Source of the DNA: Flavobacterium sp. | GTDB lineage: Bacteria > Bacteroidota > Bacteroidia > Flavobacteriales > Flavobacteriaceae | Direction: 5' to 3' | Length of the DNA: 64,000 nucleotides | NCBI RefSeq assembly: GCF_027483985.1 | Contig: NZ_JAIXTJ010000011.1 | Span: forward strand, 62,001 to 126,000 | Shown here: one piece after another, positions 20,843-29,422 of the stretch | Layout of the letters: the number at the start of each line of letters is the position of its first letter | How positions within the stretch are numbered: the first letter of the stretch is position 1 | Position numbers and translations under genes: made by a program | Notes under the pieces: generated by a model | The model's input: the letters and a program-made list of their open reading frames with translations, nothing else | The model's database searches: none | What the model was told of the DNA's origin: nothing

Positions 20843-21340
20843 ATGGCACTAGACAAAAGTAGAGCAATACCCATTTATCAAAAAGCAGAATTGATTTTTA
20901 AATTGGTTCAAAGCTTAGTAGCATCTTTACCAGAAGAGGACGACTATATACAAGACACTAAGCATTTAATGTTGGAAGATGCTATGATAATCACAGCAAA
21001 AATAGCAGGTGCTGAAGGAGGTAACCTGTATTCTATCAGAATGCAAAATGCTGCAATCATTCGCGATCACGCAATGCATTTGTATGTGCAAGTAGGCAGT
21101 TTGCGTTTCCACAAAAAGTACAAAGATTTAGAATATGTAACCCTAATCCGCAGTGAAATTGACGCCTTTAGACTATTATTTATCGAATGGGTTAAAAGTT
21201 TTGATACCACCAATTATTATTGGGACGAATGGGAGTTATTTAATCCACCAGGTGCAGTGCGTCCCGAAGAAAATTTATTTAATGACTCCGATAATGATTT
21301 TGACATCAATGATTATCTAGATTTTGACGAAGACGAATAA
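20843..21340 (+). CDS. Helical hypothetical protein with acidic tail
   Basis: This 165-residue protein is almost entirely helical over residues 1-135, with heptad-like spacing that suggests a four-helix bundle. It recalls the 23S-intervening-sequence/Avd type, though no reverse transcriptase or rRNA gene is near. The last 35 residues (GAVRPEENLFNDSDNDFDINDY and after) are strongly acidic and probably disordered. There is no signal peptide. It is a single gene; its downstream region begins the dense hairpin-repeat zone. Confidence 0.6.
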   Translation: MALDKSRAIPIYQKAELIFKLVQSLVASLPEEDDYIQDTKHLMLEDAMIITAKIAGAEGGNLYSIRMQNAAIIRDHAMHLYVQVGSLRFHKKYKDLEYVTLIRSEIDAFRLLFIEWVKSFDTTNYYWDEWELFNPPGAVRPEENLFNDSDNDFDINDYLDFDEDE

Positions 21341-21579
21341 ATTTAATTCGCGGATTATTAACTTCGAGAGCATTACATAACGTTGGCTTCGAGAGGCATT
21401 GCTTAAGGTTGACTTGGAGTAACCTCAGCCAACGGAGATGTTTAAATTAAGGAAGGTTTCACGCGGTGGCTGAAATTTTACATTGAGGTTTTACATTGAG
21501 GCTCTCGAAATGCTCTCGAAATGCTCTCGCGGTGGCTGAGGCTCTCGAAGCCCTGCGTGTTATATTAAAATATATTTTT
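21341..21579. repeat. Intergenic hairpin-repeat block
   Basis: GTTGGCT (21382-21388) pairs with AGCCAAC (21427-21433), and a nested GTTGACT lies at 21408-21414. Two CTCTCGAAATG copies and two CGGTGGCTGA copies follow. This is one of several related blocks between 21.3 and 27.3 kb, all outside genes. Confidence 0.65.
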
Positions 21580-21870
21580 ATGAAAGGTTATATGTACATT
21601 CTACTTTGTTCTGATGGTAGTTATTATACTGGAAGTACAAATGATTTAAAACGAAGATTGGAGGAACATCAAAATGGTCAAGGTGCCAATCACACAAAGA
21701 AGCGTAGGCCGGTATCGCTGTTGTATTATGAGGAATTCCAGCGTATTGATGAGGCTTTTTATCGTGAGAAACAAGTCCAAGGTTGGACTCGAAAAAAGAA
21801 AGAAGCTTTAATCGAGGGTAATCTTGATTTGTTACCTGAATTAGCAAAGGCCTACAGGGATTTGCCTTAG
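21580..21870 (+). CDS. GIY-YIG nuclease-family protein (UPF0213/URI type)
   Basis: I start at the ATG at 21580 (96 residues); the longer frame would read through repeat DNA. The single GIY-YIG domain is intact: MYILLCSDGSYYTGST holds the Y-I-L and Y-T-G motifs. NDLKRRLEEHQNG holds the conserved Arg, and DEAFYREKQVQGW holds the conserved Glu followed by the basic WTRKKKEALI helix. This compact family is widespread and its role in the cell is unclear; it is related to the nuclease domain of UvrC. Repeats flank it on both sides. Confidence 0.85.
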   Translation: MKGYMYILLCSDGSYYTGSTNDLKRRLEEHQNGQGANHTKKRRPVSLLYYEEFQRIDEAFYREKQVQGWTRKKKEALIEGNLDLLPELAKAYRDLP

Positions 21871-22561
21871 AGTGTTGCCAATTATACTTGTCGTTGGTTT
21901 TTTGCGGTATTGGTTAACGTTGATTTCTAGTGGCATTACGTAACGTTGGCTTCGAGAGCATTTCGAGAACCTCAATGTAAAACCTCAGTCAACGGAGAAT
22001 TTCAAGTTTTAAAAAACCCCAAGCGAAGCGCCATCCCACAAAACAAATAAATCCGTGCCAATCAGTTCAATCTGCTCAATCTGTGTCCCAAAACCCCAAG
22101 CGAAGCGTCTTTGCGCCTTTGCGTTAAAAAACCCCAAGCGAAGCGCCTAACCCACAAAACAAATAAAAAACCAAGCGAAGCGCCATCCCACAAAACAAAT
22201 AAATCCGTGCCAATCAGTTCAATCTGCTCAATCTGTGTTCCAAAACCCCAAGCGAAGCGCCTTACCCACAAAACAAATAAAACCCCCAAGCGAAGCGCCA
22301 TCTCACAAAACAAATAAATCCGTGCCAATCAGTTCAATCTGCTCAATCTGTGTCCCAAAACCCCAAGCGAAGCGCCTTAGCGCCTTAGCGTTAAAAACCC
22401 CCAAGCGAAGCGCCATCCCACAAAACAAGTAAAACCCCCAAGCGAAGCGCTTTTACATTAAAACCCCAAGCGAAGCCCCAACCCACATTTAACGCCATTT
22501 AACACTTTCCAAATCCATATTCCCGTACTTTTGTAAAAAATAAACCTCAACAATTGCAAAA
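21871..22561. repeat. Repeat-rich gap: hairpin repeat and CCAAGCGAAGCG array
   Basis: 21945-21993 is another copy of the hairpin repeat (GTTGGCT and AGTCAAC). From about 22014 to 22480, CCAAGCGAAGC recurs about ten times. Two spacer types alternate: a short one (CACAAAACAAATAAA-like) and a longer one containing CCAATCAGTTCAATCTGCTC and CTGTGTYCCAAAACC, the latter present three times. Long frames on both strands here are products of the repeat. 22481-22561 is the upstream region of the S1/P1 nuclease gene, with CCCGTACTTTTGTAAAAAA as a possible promoter area. Confidence 0.75.
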
Positions 22562-23323
22562 ATGAAAAAATACCTCATTACATTATGGATTACCACTGCC
22601 CTATTCACCTCTACAAAAAGCCTCGCTTGGAGCGAAAAAGGACACGCACTCGTGGCCGAAGTAGCCTTCAACTACCTTGATCCAACCACACGCAAAGTAC
22701 TTATAGAATACTTAGACGGAATGACAATACAAGATGCTGCCAACTGGATGGACAAAATAAAAAGCGATAAAAGCTACGACCACCTCAAAAAACTACACTA
22801 CATCAACGCCGAAAGAGGACAAAAAATAACAGCTAACAATGACGACAACATCATCGGTGCACTCACAAAAACCATCGAGGAACTCAAAAACTACAAAACC
22901 CTTACCAAAGAAGAAATCAAAATCAAACTTTGCATTCTCTTTCATTTAGTAGGCGATTTACACCAACCCTTACACGTAGGCTACGGCGATGATAAAGGCG
23001 GAAACGACTACCAAATAAACTTTTACGGTCGCGGTACCAACCTACACTCCTTTTTTGACTCCGGAATTATTGAGTACAAAAACCTAACGTTACCGCAATG
23101 CTTAAAAGCCAAAACCTACACCAAAGAAGAACAAGCACAAATCGCACAAATTGACGTCGTAGAATGGGCCAACCAATCACGCAGCTTCCTACCAGCAATC
23201 TACAAAACCAACGGCGCCAAAATAAATGACTCTTATGTCGACCAAAACTTCATCGTAATCAAAGAACAAATCCAAACAGCAGGAATCCGCCTGGCAGCAG
23301 TCCTAAAAGAAGTTTTTAAATAA
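22562..23323 (+). CDS. S1/P1-family zinc nuclease, exported
   Basis: This 253-residue exported enzyme hydrolyses single-stranded nucleic acid, with a 3'-nucleotidase activity in studied members. After the signal peptide (ending KSLA) the mature protein starts with Trp, whose main-chain amine is a zinc ligand in this family. Further zinc ligands are visible in WSEKGHALVAEVA, DAANWMDK, HLKKLHYIN, FHLVGDLHQPLHVGYGDDKGGND and NLHSFFDSGI. The length is normal for the family. It is likely periplasmic or secreted and would scavenge phosphate and nucleosides. It is a single gene whose downstream region has palindromic repeats. Confidence 0.9.
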   Translation: MKKYLITLWITTALFTSTKSLAWSEKGHALVAEVAFNYLDPTTRKVLIEYLDGMTIQDAANWMDKIKSDKSYDHLKKLHYINAERGQKITANNDDNIIGALTKTIEELKNYKTLTKEEIKIKLCILFHLVGDLHQPLHVGYGDDKGGNDYQINFYGRGTNLHSFFDSGIIEYKNLTLPQCLKAKTYTKEEQAQIAQIDVVEWANQSRSFLPAIYKTNGAKINDSYVDQNFIVIKEQIQTAGIRLAAVLKEVFK

Positions 23324-23334
23324 AACCACATAGC

Positions 23335-23427
23335 ACGGATTTGCAATCCGCACATTACGAGATAGCACGGATTTGCAATCCGTGCTTTACCTTCAATCCG
23401 TGCTTTACCTCCAATCCGTGCTTTACC
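23335..23427. repeat. REP-like palindrome with partial copies
   Basis: GCACGGATTTGCAATCCGTGC pairs its 8-bp ends (GCACGGAT/ATCCGTGC). A nearby partial copy precedes it (AGCACGGATTTGCAATCCGC), and two half copies (CAATCCGTGCTTTACC) follow. This resembles REP-like palindromes known from several Bacteroidota. No REP-associated transposase gene is present in the window. Confidence 0.7.
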
Positions 23428-23445
23428 GACAAAAACCTGTAAAAA

Positions 23446-23811
23446 ATGAAATCAAAAGCCACCAAATCAACTAACAAAAACAGCAGCGTAAAAGAAAAAA
23501 GTGCATTGGATGAAAGTAATAGTGGCTCGTTCCCACAAGTAGCACAACTACAAACTAAAAAAAACTCCAAAGAACAGACCAACAAGAACGGTTTACCAGA
23601 TCAATTACAATCAGGCGTAGCAAACCTTTCAGGAATGGATATGAAAGACGTAAAAGTACACTACAACGCCGACCAACCAGCACAACTGCAAGCCCAAGCC
23701 TACGCACAAGGAACCGACATAACCAGCCAACCAGAGCAAAAGAAACACCTACCAAACGAAGAATGGCACATCGTACAACAAAAACAAGGAAAAATAAAGC
23801 CAACCAAGTAG
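23446..23811 (+). pseudogene. DUF4157 fragment with a damaged metal site
   Basis: The 121-residue frame matches the DUF4157 domain, a metallopeptidase-like module often found in toxins delivered by contractile injection systems: LPDQLQSGVANLSGMDMKDV, VHYNADQPAQLQAQAYAQG, then KKHLPNEEWHIVQQKQGKIKPT. The usual HExxH reads NEEWH here, so the first zinc-binding His has become Asn. The region where DIHVAPG is expected reads DITSQPEQ. It ends right after the domain, with no toxin body, and no injection-system gene is nearby. It could be a degraded orphan or a short non-catalytic protein; it retains a good start and an open frame. Confidence 0.6.
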
Positions 23812-24219
23812 AAAAAAACAATCCTAGTAACTTACCTAAAATCCTCTCAACCCCGAGAGTCGTGCCTTTGTGGTTAATCCTTCAGCGAAGTACTATTGCA
23901 CAATACAAATAAATCCGTAAAATTCCGTGTTGCGAAGCCTTTGTTAAATCTGCGTTCCAAAACCGCACTTGAAGTTGCTTTTTATACAACAACTAATAAA
24001 ACTGCTTTGGGAGTATTTGTAGAACATTTCTTGAGCATAACGTATCGTTGACTTCGAGTGCATTTCTGGAGCATTTCTGGAACATTTCGAGGATCTCAAT
24101 TTAAAAACCTCAATTAACTAATACCTGTTACCAGCAAAAAACCTCAACCATCAGAGACAATGCCCTCGAAAGGAGGCTACTGATGGTTGAGGTTCTTGAA
24201 ACCAATGCTTTCAGAACTG
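23812..24219. other. Intergenic gap with hairpin repeats
   Basis: No gene is visible. 24028-24115 is a diverged copy of the hairpin repeat (CGTTGACTTCGAG, three CATTTC units, CCTCAATTAAC). AACCTCAACCATCAG (24140-24154) and CTGATGGTTGAGGTT (24180-24194) form a perfect 15-bp inverted repeat with a 25-nt loop, just downstream of the minus-strand gene that ends at 24220. It may act as that gene's terminator. Confidence 0.7.
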
Positions 24220-24486
24220 TTATTCTGGTTTTACAGAAGGCTGTTTGGCATTCGCTCTAGCTTGTTTTCTCGCCATACGCTTAGCTCTTTTTTTAGCCAC
24301 CTTCTCGTCGTGAAGTTTCTTCGCTTCAATTCTCGCAGTGCGTTCAACATAAACTTGAGTTTCTGGTTGTGGCTCCTGCTCTAGTCTATCTTGAATGCTT
24401 TCTTGAAAATCATTTAATTGTTCCTCTTGTGCCGTAGATGCTGTGATTCCTGCTAAAAGTAACACAGCTAAAAGTGCTTTTTTCAT
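24220..24486 (-). CDS. Small exported, highly charged protein
   Basis: I start at the ATG at 24486 (88 residues), where a signal peptide begins: MKKALLAVLLLAGITASTAQ. The mature 68 residues switch from acidic (QEEQLNDFQESIQDRLEQE) to strongly basic (KKLHDEKVAKKRAKRMARK) and form a long predicted helix or coiled coil. No family is recognised. Such small basic exported proteins can bind envelope polymers or RNA, but nothing here shows which. It is a single gene ending beside a 15-bp inverted repeat. Confidence 0.65.
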   Translation of the reverse strand: MKKALLAVLLLAGITASTAQEEQLNDFQESIQDRLEQEPQPETQVYVERTARIEAKKLHDEKVAKKRAKRMARKQARANAKQPSVKPE

Positions 24487-25095
24487 ATATATAAAATTTG
24501 ATTTGTAAGCGGTCATATACCTGTCTGCCGACAGGCAGGTGGTATCGCCTTTTTATTTATTGGTGTTTATCTCACAATCGATTTTATTTTTCATCGGAGT
24601 TCGATGATTTTTCAATTGCTTGCGCAAAATTGTTGTTAATGGCGATTTCATAATCGTAAGTTTTAATGAATTATTGCTTTTAACAAAGTTACCTCCTAAT
24701 CCTGTTAAAGAATTATAAGATTATCCCAAATGTTTGCAAAATTTAAAGATTTGGAGGGTTATTAAGATGTTTATTATAAAATTAAGTTCTCGCGATGGCT
24801 GAGGTTACTCGAAGCCCTGCTTGTGGAGAGTTTTTTTTGAAAGAAATTTGCATAACATTGACTTCGAGAGCATTGCATAACGTTGACTTCGAGAACCTCA
24901 GTCAACGAAAAACATTTTAAAACGACCTTAGAAAACAAAAACGTTATTAGTAAAGCAGAACACAATTAGCTCCACGAATGTCACATTGAGCCTGTCGAAA
25001 TGCTCTCGAAGCCACCATTTAAAATGTTTGCTAAAAAAAGACCCCACTGCAACTTGAGCAATGAGGTCTTCTTTACTAGCGTTAAAATTTAAAGC
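24487..25095. other. Intergenic gap with palindrome and hairpin repeats
   Basis: Positions 24519-24540 hold an imperfect 22-bp palindrome (ACCTGTCTGCC/GACAGGCAGGT), a type common between flavobacterial genes. 24787-24906 holds two hairpin repeats, one with perfect arms GTTGACT (24882-24888) and AGTCAAC (24900-24906). 24978-25013 repeats GAGCCTGTCGAAATGCTCTCG. A terminator for the alcohol dehydrogenase lies at 25033-25073. No gene is visible. Confidence 0.65.
25033..25073 (-). terminator. Terminator of the alcohol dehydrogenase gene
   Basis: On the minus strand, AGACCtCATTGC pairs with GCAGTGgGGTCT around a short loop and is followed by seven Ts. It lies just after the stop at 25096. Confidence 0.85.
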
Positions 25096-26139
25096 TTACA
25101 GTGTAGCGATATCAATCACAAATCGGTAACGCACATCACCCTTTACCATTCGTTCGAAGGCAGCATCTATATCTTTTATATCTATAAGTTCAATATCAGA
25201 TACAATATTGTGTTCCGCACAATAATCCAACATTTCTTGAGTTTCTGGCAAACCGCCGATCAAGGAACCAGCCAAACTTCTTCTTCCGCCTATCAAACTA
25301 AAAGCGTGCAATTGGTATGGTGTTGGTGGTACGCCTACGCAAATATGTACGCCATTAACACGCAACAATGAAAGGTAAGCATTCAAATCGTGCGGCGCTG
25401 AAACGGTATCTAATATGAAATCAAAATAACCAGCCACTGCTTTCATTTGTTCGGCGTCTTTAGTAACCACAAACTTATGAGCTCCTAATTTCTTAGCATC
25501 AGCTTCTTTTTCTGGAGACGTACTCAATACGGTTACTTCAGCTCCAAAAGAAACACCGAACTTAACTGCCATGTGGCCTAATCCACCCAAACCTAATACA
25601 GCCAATTTGTGGCCTTTACCCACTTTCCAGTGACGTAATGGTGAATAGGTTGTGATTCCGGCACACAATAAAGGTGCAACGGCATCCAAAGGCAACTTAT
25701 CAGAAATGTGCAATACAAAGTCTTCGTGTACTACTATCGTTTTAGAATAACCTCCATAAGTAGGCGTTTTTCCGTCTTGCTCCAAACTGTTGTACGTACC
25801 TGTCATCCCATTCGAACAAAATTGCTCCAGACCTTCTTGGCAATTCTCACAAGTTCTGCAAGAATCCACCAAACAACCAGTTCCGGCAAGATCACCCACT
25901 TTAAATTTCTTAACGTGACTACCTACTTTTACTACCTTACCTACTATCTCGTGACCAGGTACCATTGGAAAAATCCCTTCGCCCCAATCATTTTTTATTT
26001 GATGTAAATCACTGTGGCACACACCACAATAGTGAATATCAAATTGCACATCGTGTGGTCCTACTTCGCGTCGTTCAAAATCCCAAGGCGCTAAATCAGA
26101 TTTAGAATCTTGTGCCGCATATCCTTTAGTTGCTGTCAT
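25096..26139 (-). CDS. Zinc-dependent NAD(P) alcohol dehydrogenase (YahK/CAD type)
   Basis: This 347-residue cytosolic medium-chain dehydrogenase interconverts aldehydes and alcohols. The catalytic zinc ligands lie in GVCHSDLHQ and PGHEIVG. The structural zinc is held by four cysteines in the lobe VDSCRTCENCQEGLEQFC. The nucleotide-binding turn is GLGGLGHMAVKFG. The serine-rich start of the next strand (VLSTSPEKE) favours NADPH, as in YahK and cinnamyl-alcohol dehydrogenases. Length is normal. It is a single gene with a strong terminator. Likely substrates are a broad range of aldehydes; sequence does not narrow this. Confidence 0.9.
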   Translation of the reverse strand: MTATKGYAAQDSKSDLAPWDFERREVGPHDVQFDIHYCGVCHSDLHQIKNDWGEGIFPMVPGHEIVGKVVKVGSHVKKFKVGDLAGTGCLVDSCRTCENCQEGLEQFCSNGMTGTYNSLEQDGKTPTYGGYSKTIVVHEDFVLHISDKLPLDAVAPLLCAGITTYSPLRHWKVGKGHKLAVLGLGGLGHMAVKFGVSFGAEVTVLSTSPEKEADAKKLGAHKFVVTKDAEQMKAVAGYFDFILDTVSAPHDLNAYLSLLRVNGVHICVGVPPTPYQLHAFSLIGGRRSLAGSLIGGLPETQEMLDYCAEHNIVSDIELIDIKDIDAAFERMVKGDVRYRFVIDIATL

Positions 26140-26297
26140 AATTTATTTTTTGTTAAAAATAGTCATAAATGATTGGGTTTCTAACCTAAGTGATTGTTAA
26201 ATAAAAGCTAATTTACAAAATGGTAAAGTGGTAAATTAAACTTCACTTATTCCTCCTCTATATTAAAATAACTATCTTTGTAAAAAACCAAAAGGAG

Positions 26298-27080
26298 ATG
26301 GAAATCAAGATAGAAGCCCTTCAACTAGCCGAATCATTTAATATCAAAAAATTTCGCGCCGATTTTCAAACCGAAGCCCATTCGGGTTCCACCACCGAAT
26401 TATTTTACTCTTTTAGCGAAAACAACAGGTTCTTGTATGTGTTTGATTATGGTGTTATCGTATTCGCCAATTATGACGCGGTAAGTAAAAGTGAATTTGT
26501 GAATTTTATCAAAAACTATGCAACTTCACTAGTAAACTTAAACCTTTCGGAAGAATATCGCATTGAAATAAACAGCTCGATTGAAAAGCCTATTGTAAAA
26601 AACAATTACGTAAGTGTTCCCAATATCGAAGCGTCGCTAATGCGAATCATTATGCTTAACATAGGGCAATCAGTAGCCTTAGATTATTACGAAAACCTAA
26701 CGGATGACCTTATAGCGTCCTCTAAAATCTATATTCTACAGTTAGAAAAAAGTGGTAAATTGAGTATTTCCAAAACCAATTTGCTAAAATACATTGGTAA
26801 AGTTTTGAACGTTAAAAACAGCATCATCGATAATTTGTATATTCTAGATGATCCCAATTTGGTTTGGGACAACGAAGAGCTAAACTTATTAAACCGCAAC
26901 CTAAAAGCCAATTTCGACATCAATACGAGGTTCAAAGACTTAGATTACCGCCTGCAAATTGTAGAAGACAACCTCACCCTGTTTACCGATGTGCTAAATG
27001 TAAGAGAAAGTTCCAAACTAGAATGGCTGATTGTAATTCTGATCTTTATTGAGATTATAATTAGTTTGACATTGCATTAG
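26298..27080 (+). CDS. RMD1/DUF155-family membrane-anchored protein
   Basis: This 260-residue protein fits the RMD1 (DUF155) family, known from yeast proteins linked to sporulation and mitochondrial translation. Bacterial functions are not established. The marker region is IMLNIGQSVALDYYE (about residue 118), followed by helical segments and a C-terminal membrane anchor (LEWLIVILIFIEIIISL) almost at the end, so most of the protein faces the cytoplasm. The start at 26298 follows AAAAGGAG at a good distance (a rare clear ribosome-binding site in this window). It is a single gene followed by hairpin repeats. Confidence 0.8.
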   Translation: MEIKIEALQLAESFNIKKFRADFQTEAHSGSTTELFYSFSENNRFLYVFDYGVIVFANYDAVSKSEFVNFIKNYATSLVNLNLSEEYRIEINSSIEKPIVKNNYVSVPNIEASLMRIIMLNIGQSVALDYYENLTDDLIASSKIYILQLEKSGKLSISKTNLLKYIGKVLNVKNSIIDNLYILDDPNLVWDNEELNLLNRNLKANFDINTRFKDLDYRLQIVEDNLTLFTDVLNVRESSKLEWLIVILIFIEIIISLTLH

Positions 27081-27089
27081 AAGAATTAC

Positions 27090-27310
27090 TTTAGTGCATC
27101 TTGTAGTCGTGAGGTGCTTGCGTAACATTGGCTTCGAGTAGCATTTCGAGAGCCTCAATGTAAAACCTCAGCCAACAGAGAATATCCCTAAATTAAAACC
27201 TCAGCCAACGGAGAACAACACTTCAAAACGTCATAAAGAAAACAAAATCGTTGTAATTAGAACAAAACACAATTAGTTAAAGTAATGTCACATTGAGCTT
27301 GTCGAAATGC
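27090..27310. repeat. Intergenic hairpin repeats
   Basis: TTGGCT (27128-27133) pairs with AGCCAA (27170-27175) around CGAGTAGCATTTCGAGAGCC. A second partial unit (ACCTCAGCCAACGGAG) follows near 27198, and CATTGAGCTTGTCGAAATGC closes the block. Confidence 0.7.
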
Positions 27311-27345
27311 TCCTAAAACAAAAGCTCAAATCGTAAAACTCTTAA

Positions 27346-28611
27346 CTACTCCTCTTTCTTATCCTCAAAAGTAAAGTTGCGCAATTGTGGTACTTTGAAA
27401 AAAGTGAAGGCAACTACACCTAAGGTCAAACAACCTCCAACGACTACCGCTCTAACGGTTCCAAGCCAATTGGCCATTACACCGCTTTCAAAGTCACCAA
27501 ACTCGTTGGACGAACTCACAAAAATAGTGTTGACAGCAGAAACACGGCCGCGCATTGCATCCGGAGTAACTAATTGCAAGATGGTACTGCGAATGACCAC
27601 ACTAACCGCATCAAACATACCCGATAACAATAGCATTGCAAAAGAAAGGTAGAAATTCGTTGAAATACCGAATATTATTATAGAGATAGCAAATCCTGCT
27701 ACGCAAAGGAAAAGTTTTCTTCCGGGTTTGTTTTTTAATGGCAAAAAGGCCAGTAAACCTAAGGTTAAAATTGCACCAAGTCCGGGTGCTGAACGCAACA
27801 AACCAAATCCGACTTCATCAACGTGCAAGATTTCTTTTTGATATACAGGCAATAAAGCCACCGCACCACCAAATAGTACCGAAAACATATCTAATAACTG
27901 AGCAGCCAAAAGCGTTGGTGTTCGCAATACAAACTTCAGTCCTTCAGAAATACTTGTCAGTATCGGTTCTTTTTCTTTTTTTAATATAGGTTTTACGGCA
28001 ATCGAACTAACAGGAATAAACATCAAAATCAAAACTAACGCTACCGCTAATAATCCAATCTTAATTCCGAAAAACGCTATAAAGATACCCGCGATTAGTG
28101 GACCAATCACAGCGCCTAATTGCCAAGCCATACTGCTCCAACTAGTAGCGTTAGCATATTGCTCTCTTGGAACAATCATTCCGAATAAAGAAAACATTGA
28201 AGGTGCGTAAAACGAGCGAAACATTCCGCCAATAAATACCATAACATAAATAGCACCTACCAAAAGTGAAAGCGACAGTTGTGATTGCACCGCTGGTAAC
28301 GCCAAAGCAAAAAGACATAAAGCCGTAAAAATATAGCCCACAAGACAAATCATAACCATTTTACGCTTCTCATTTTGATCGACATAATGTCCAGCAATCA
28401 GCGAACAACCTACAGCAGGAATGACTTCTGCCAAACCAACAAGTCCTAACGAAAGCTTGCTATTAGTTAATTGGTACACCCAATAAAACAAAATGGTAGC
28501 TTGCATGTTCAAAGCCAAAATGATTCCGAAACGAGACAGTAAAAACGACTGAAACTCTTTTATCTTTAATGAAGGATGTTTTCCTGAAAATCCTGAGGTT
28601 GCTGTTGTCAT
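27346..28611 (-). CDS. Major facilitator superfamily transporter
   Basis: This 421-residue protein has about 12 membrane helices and the MFS layout, with a short cytoplasmic loop after helix 2 containing AGHYVDQNEKRKM, the counterpart of motif A. I start at the ATG at 28611, seven bases after the Nudix stop, because the upstream in-frame start lies inside that gene. It resembles EntS-like and macrolide-type exporters. The direction is probably efflux; the substrate is unknown. The tight spacing implies co-transcription with the Nudix hydrolase. The C-terminus is charged (RNFTFEDKKEE). Confidence 0.85.
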   Translation of the reverse strand: MTTATSGFSGKHPSLKIKEFQSFLLSRFGIILALNMQATILFYWVYQLTNSKLSLGLVGLAEVIPAVGCSLIAGHYVDQNEKRKMVMICLVGYIFTALCLFALALPAVQSQLSLSLLVGAIYVMVFIGGMFRSFYAPSMFSLFGMIVPREQYANATSWSSMAWQLGAVIGPLIAGIFIAFFGIKIGLLAVALVLILMFIPVSSIAVKPILKKEKEPILTSISEGLKFVLRTPTLLAAQLLDMFSVLFGGAVALLPVYQKEILHVDEVGFGLLRSAPGLGAILTLGLLAFLPLKNKPGRKLFLCVAGFAISIIIFGISTNFYLSFAMLLLSGMFDAVSVVIRSTILQLVTPDAMRGRVSAVNTIFVSSSNEFGDFESGVMANWLGTVRAVVVGGCLTLGVVAFTFFKVPQLRNFTFEDKKEE

Positions 28612-28618
28612 ACTAAAT

Positions 28619-29146
28619 TTACTTTTTGTAATACTGACCAATTACATCGCGAATGGAAACAAATCCAATGGCATTCAAATCAATTTCGGAACGCTTGATC
28701 CATTGCAAGGCTTTAATTTCGTCTGCTGCATTGATACTAATTACATCAGAAGCAACTTTACATTCATAGAAAATATCCATCGTTCGATAAGCAACATTTT
28801 TGTATAAGTAATTATTTGGTGCTGTGGTGACATAAGTCAAATCATCGGAAGTAATACTTAAACCCAATTCTTCTTGAATTTCACGACAAGCAGCAGCTTC
28901 TGCATTCTCATTTGGATCAATAAATCCGCCAGGTAAATCTAGCCTTCCTTTGTCTGGATCGACATTTCGTACAGTGAACAGAATCTTATCCTCAAAGGTA
29001 AAAACCACCGCCACTGCAGCAGCAATATTGTGGTATAAAACAAAATCACATTCCGGACAATGCAGTTTAAAATTGTTGTGAAAGGTCAGATTTTGCGAAC
29101 TGCAATTCGGACAATATTTAAAAAAAGAAGTTGCGCTATCGGTCAT
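28619..29146 (-). CDS. Nudix hydrolase with N-terminal zinc ribbon
   Basis: This 175-residue protein carries a zinc ribbon (YCPNC about residues 11-15, HCPEC about 29-33) before a Nudix domain. The Nudix box is perfect: GFIDPNENAEAAACREIQEELGL matches Gx5Ex7REUxEExGU (residues about 75-97). Nudix enzymes with such ribbons, NudC-like and NadM-like, hydrolyse nucleoside diphosphate derivatives such as NADH. The real substrate is not visible. It is the first gene of a two-gene unit with the MFS transporter. Confidence 0.85.
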   Translation of the reverse strand: MTDSATSFFKYCPNCSSQNLTFHNNFKLHCPECDFVLYHNIAAAVAVVFTFEDKILFTVRNVDPDKGRLDLPGGFIDPNENAEAAACREIQEELGLSITSDDLTYVTTAPNNYLYKNVAYRTMDIFYECKVASDVISINAADEIKALQWIKRSEIDLNAIGFVSIRDVIGQYYKK

Positions 29147-29332
29147 TTTATTGGTACTAAATGGTTTTCAAAACTCCTGTGAGCAATGGTTTTGGTTGGT
29201 CAAATGTATTACTTTAACCAAAAAGTAATCCGATTTTAAGAGAATAATATCGGTAGTATTTATCAACAATTGTTAGTAAAAGAAATGCGTTTTATCTATC
29301 AAAACCACTACAAAAAACCATAAAAAAATCCC

Positions 29333-29369
29333 TTAAACTAGTACTTTTACTTATAAAGTACTAGTTTAA
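29333..29369 (-). terminator. 15-bp perfect inverted repeat, probable terminator
   Basis: TTAAACTAGTACTTT (29333-29347) and AAAGTACTAGTTTAA (29355-29369) pair perfectly around a 7-nt loop. On the minus strand it is followed by GGGATTTTTTTA, so it probably ends the AAA+/VWA transcript. The distance from the stop at 29423 is 54 bp. An operator role is an alternative. Confidence 0.65.
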
Positions 29370-29422
29370 AAGAAAGTGTTTAAAATATAATATAATAGAT
29401 AATTACAAATAAAAATTAGTAT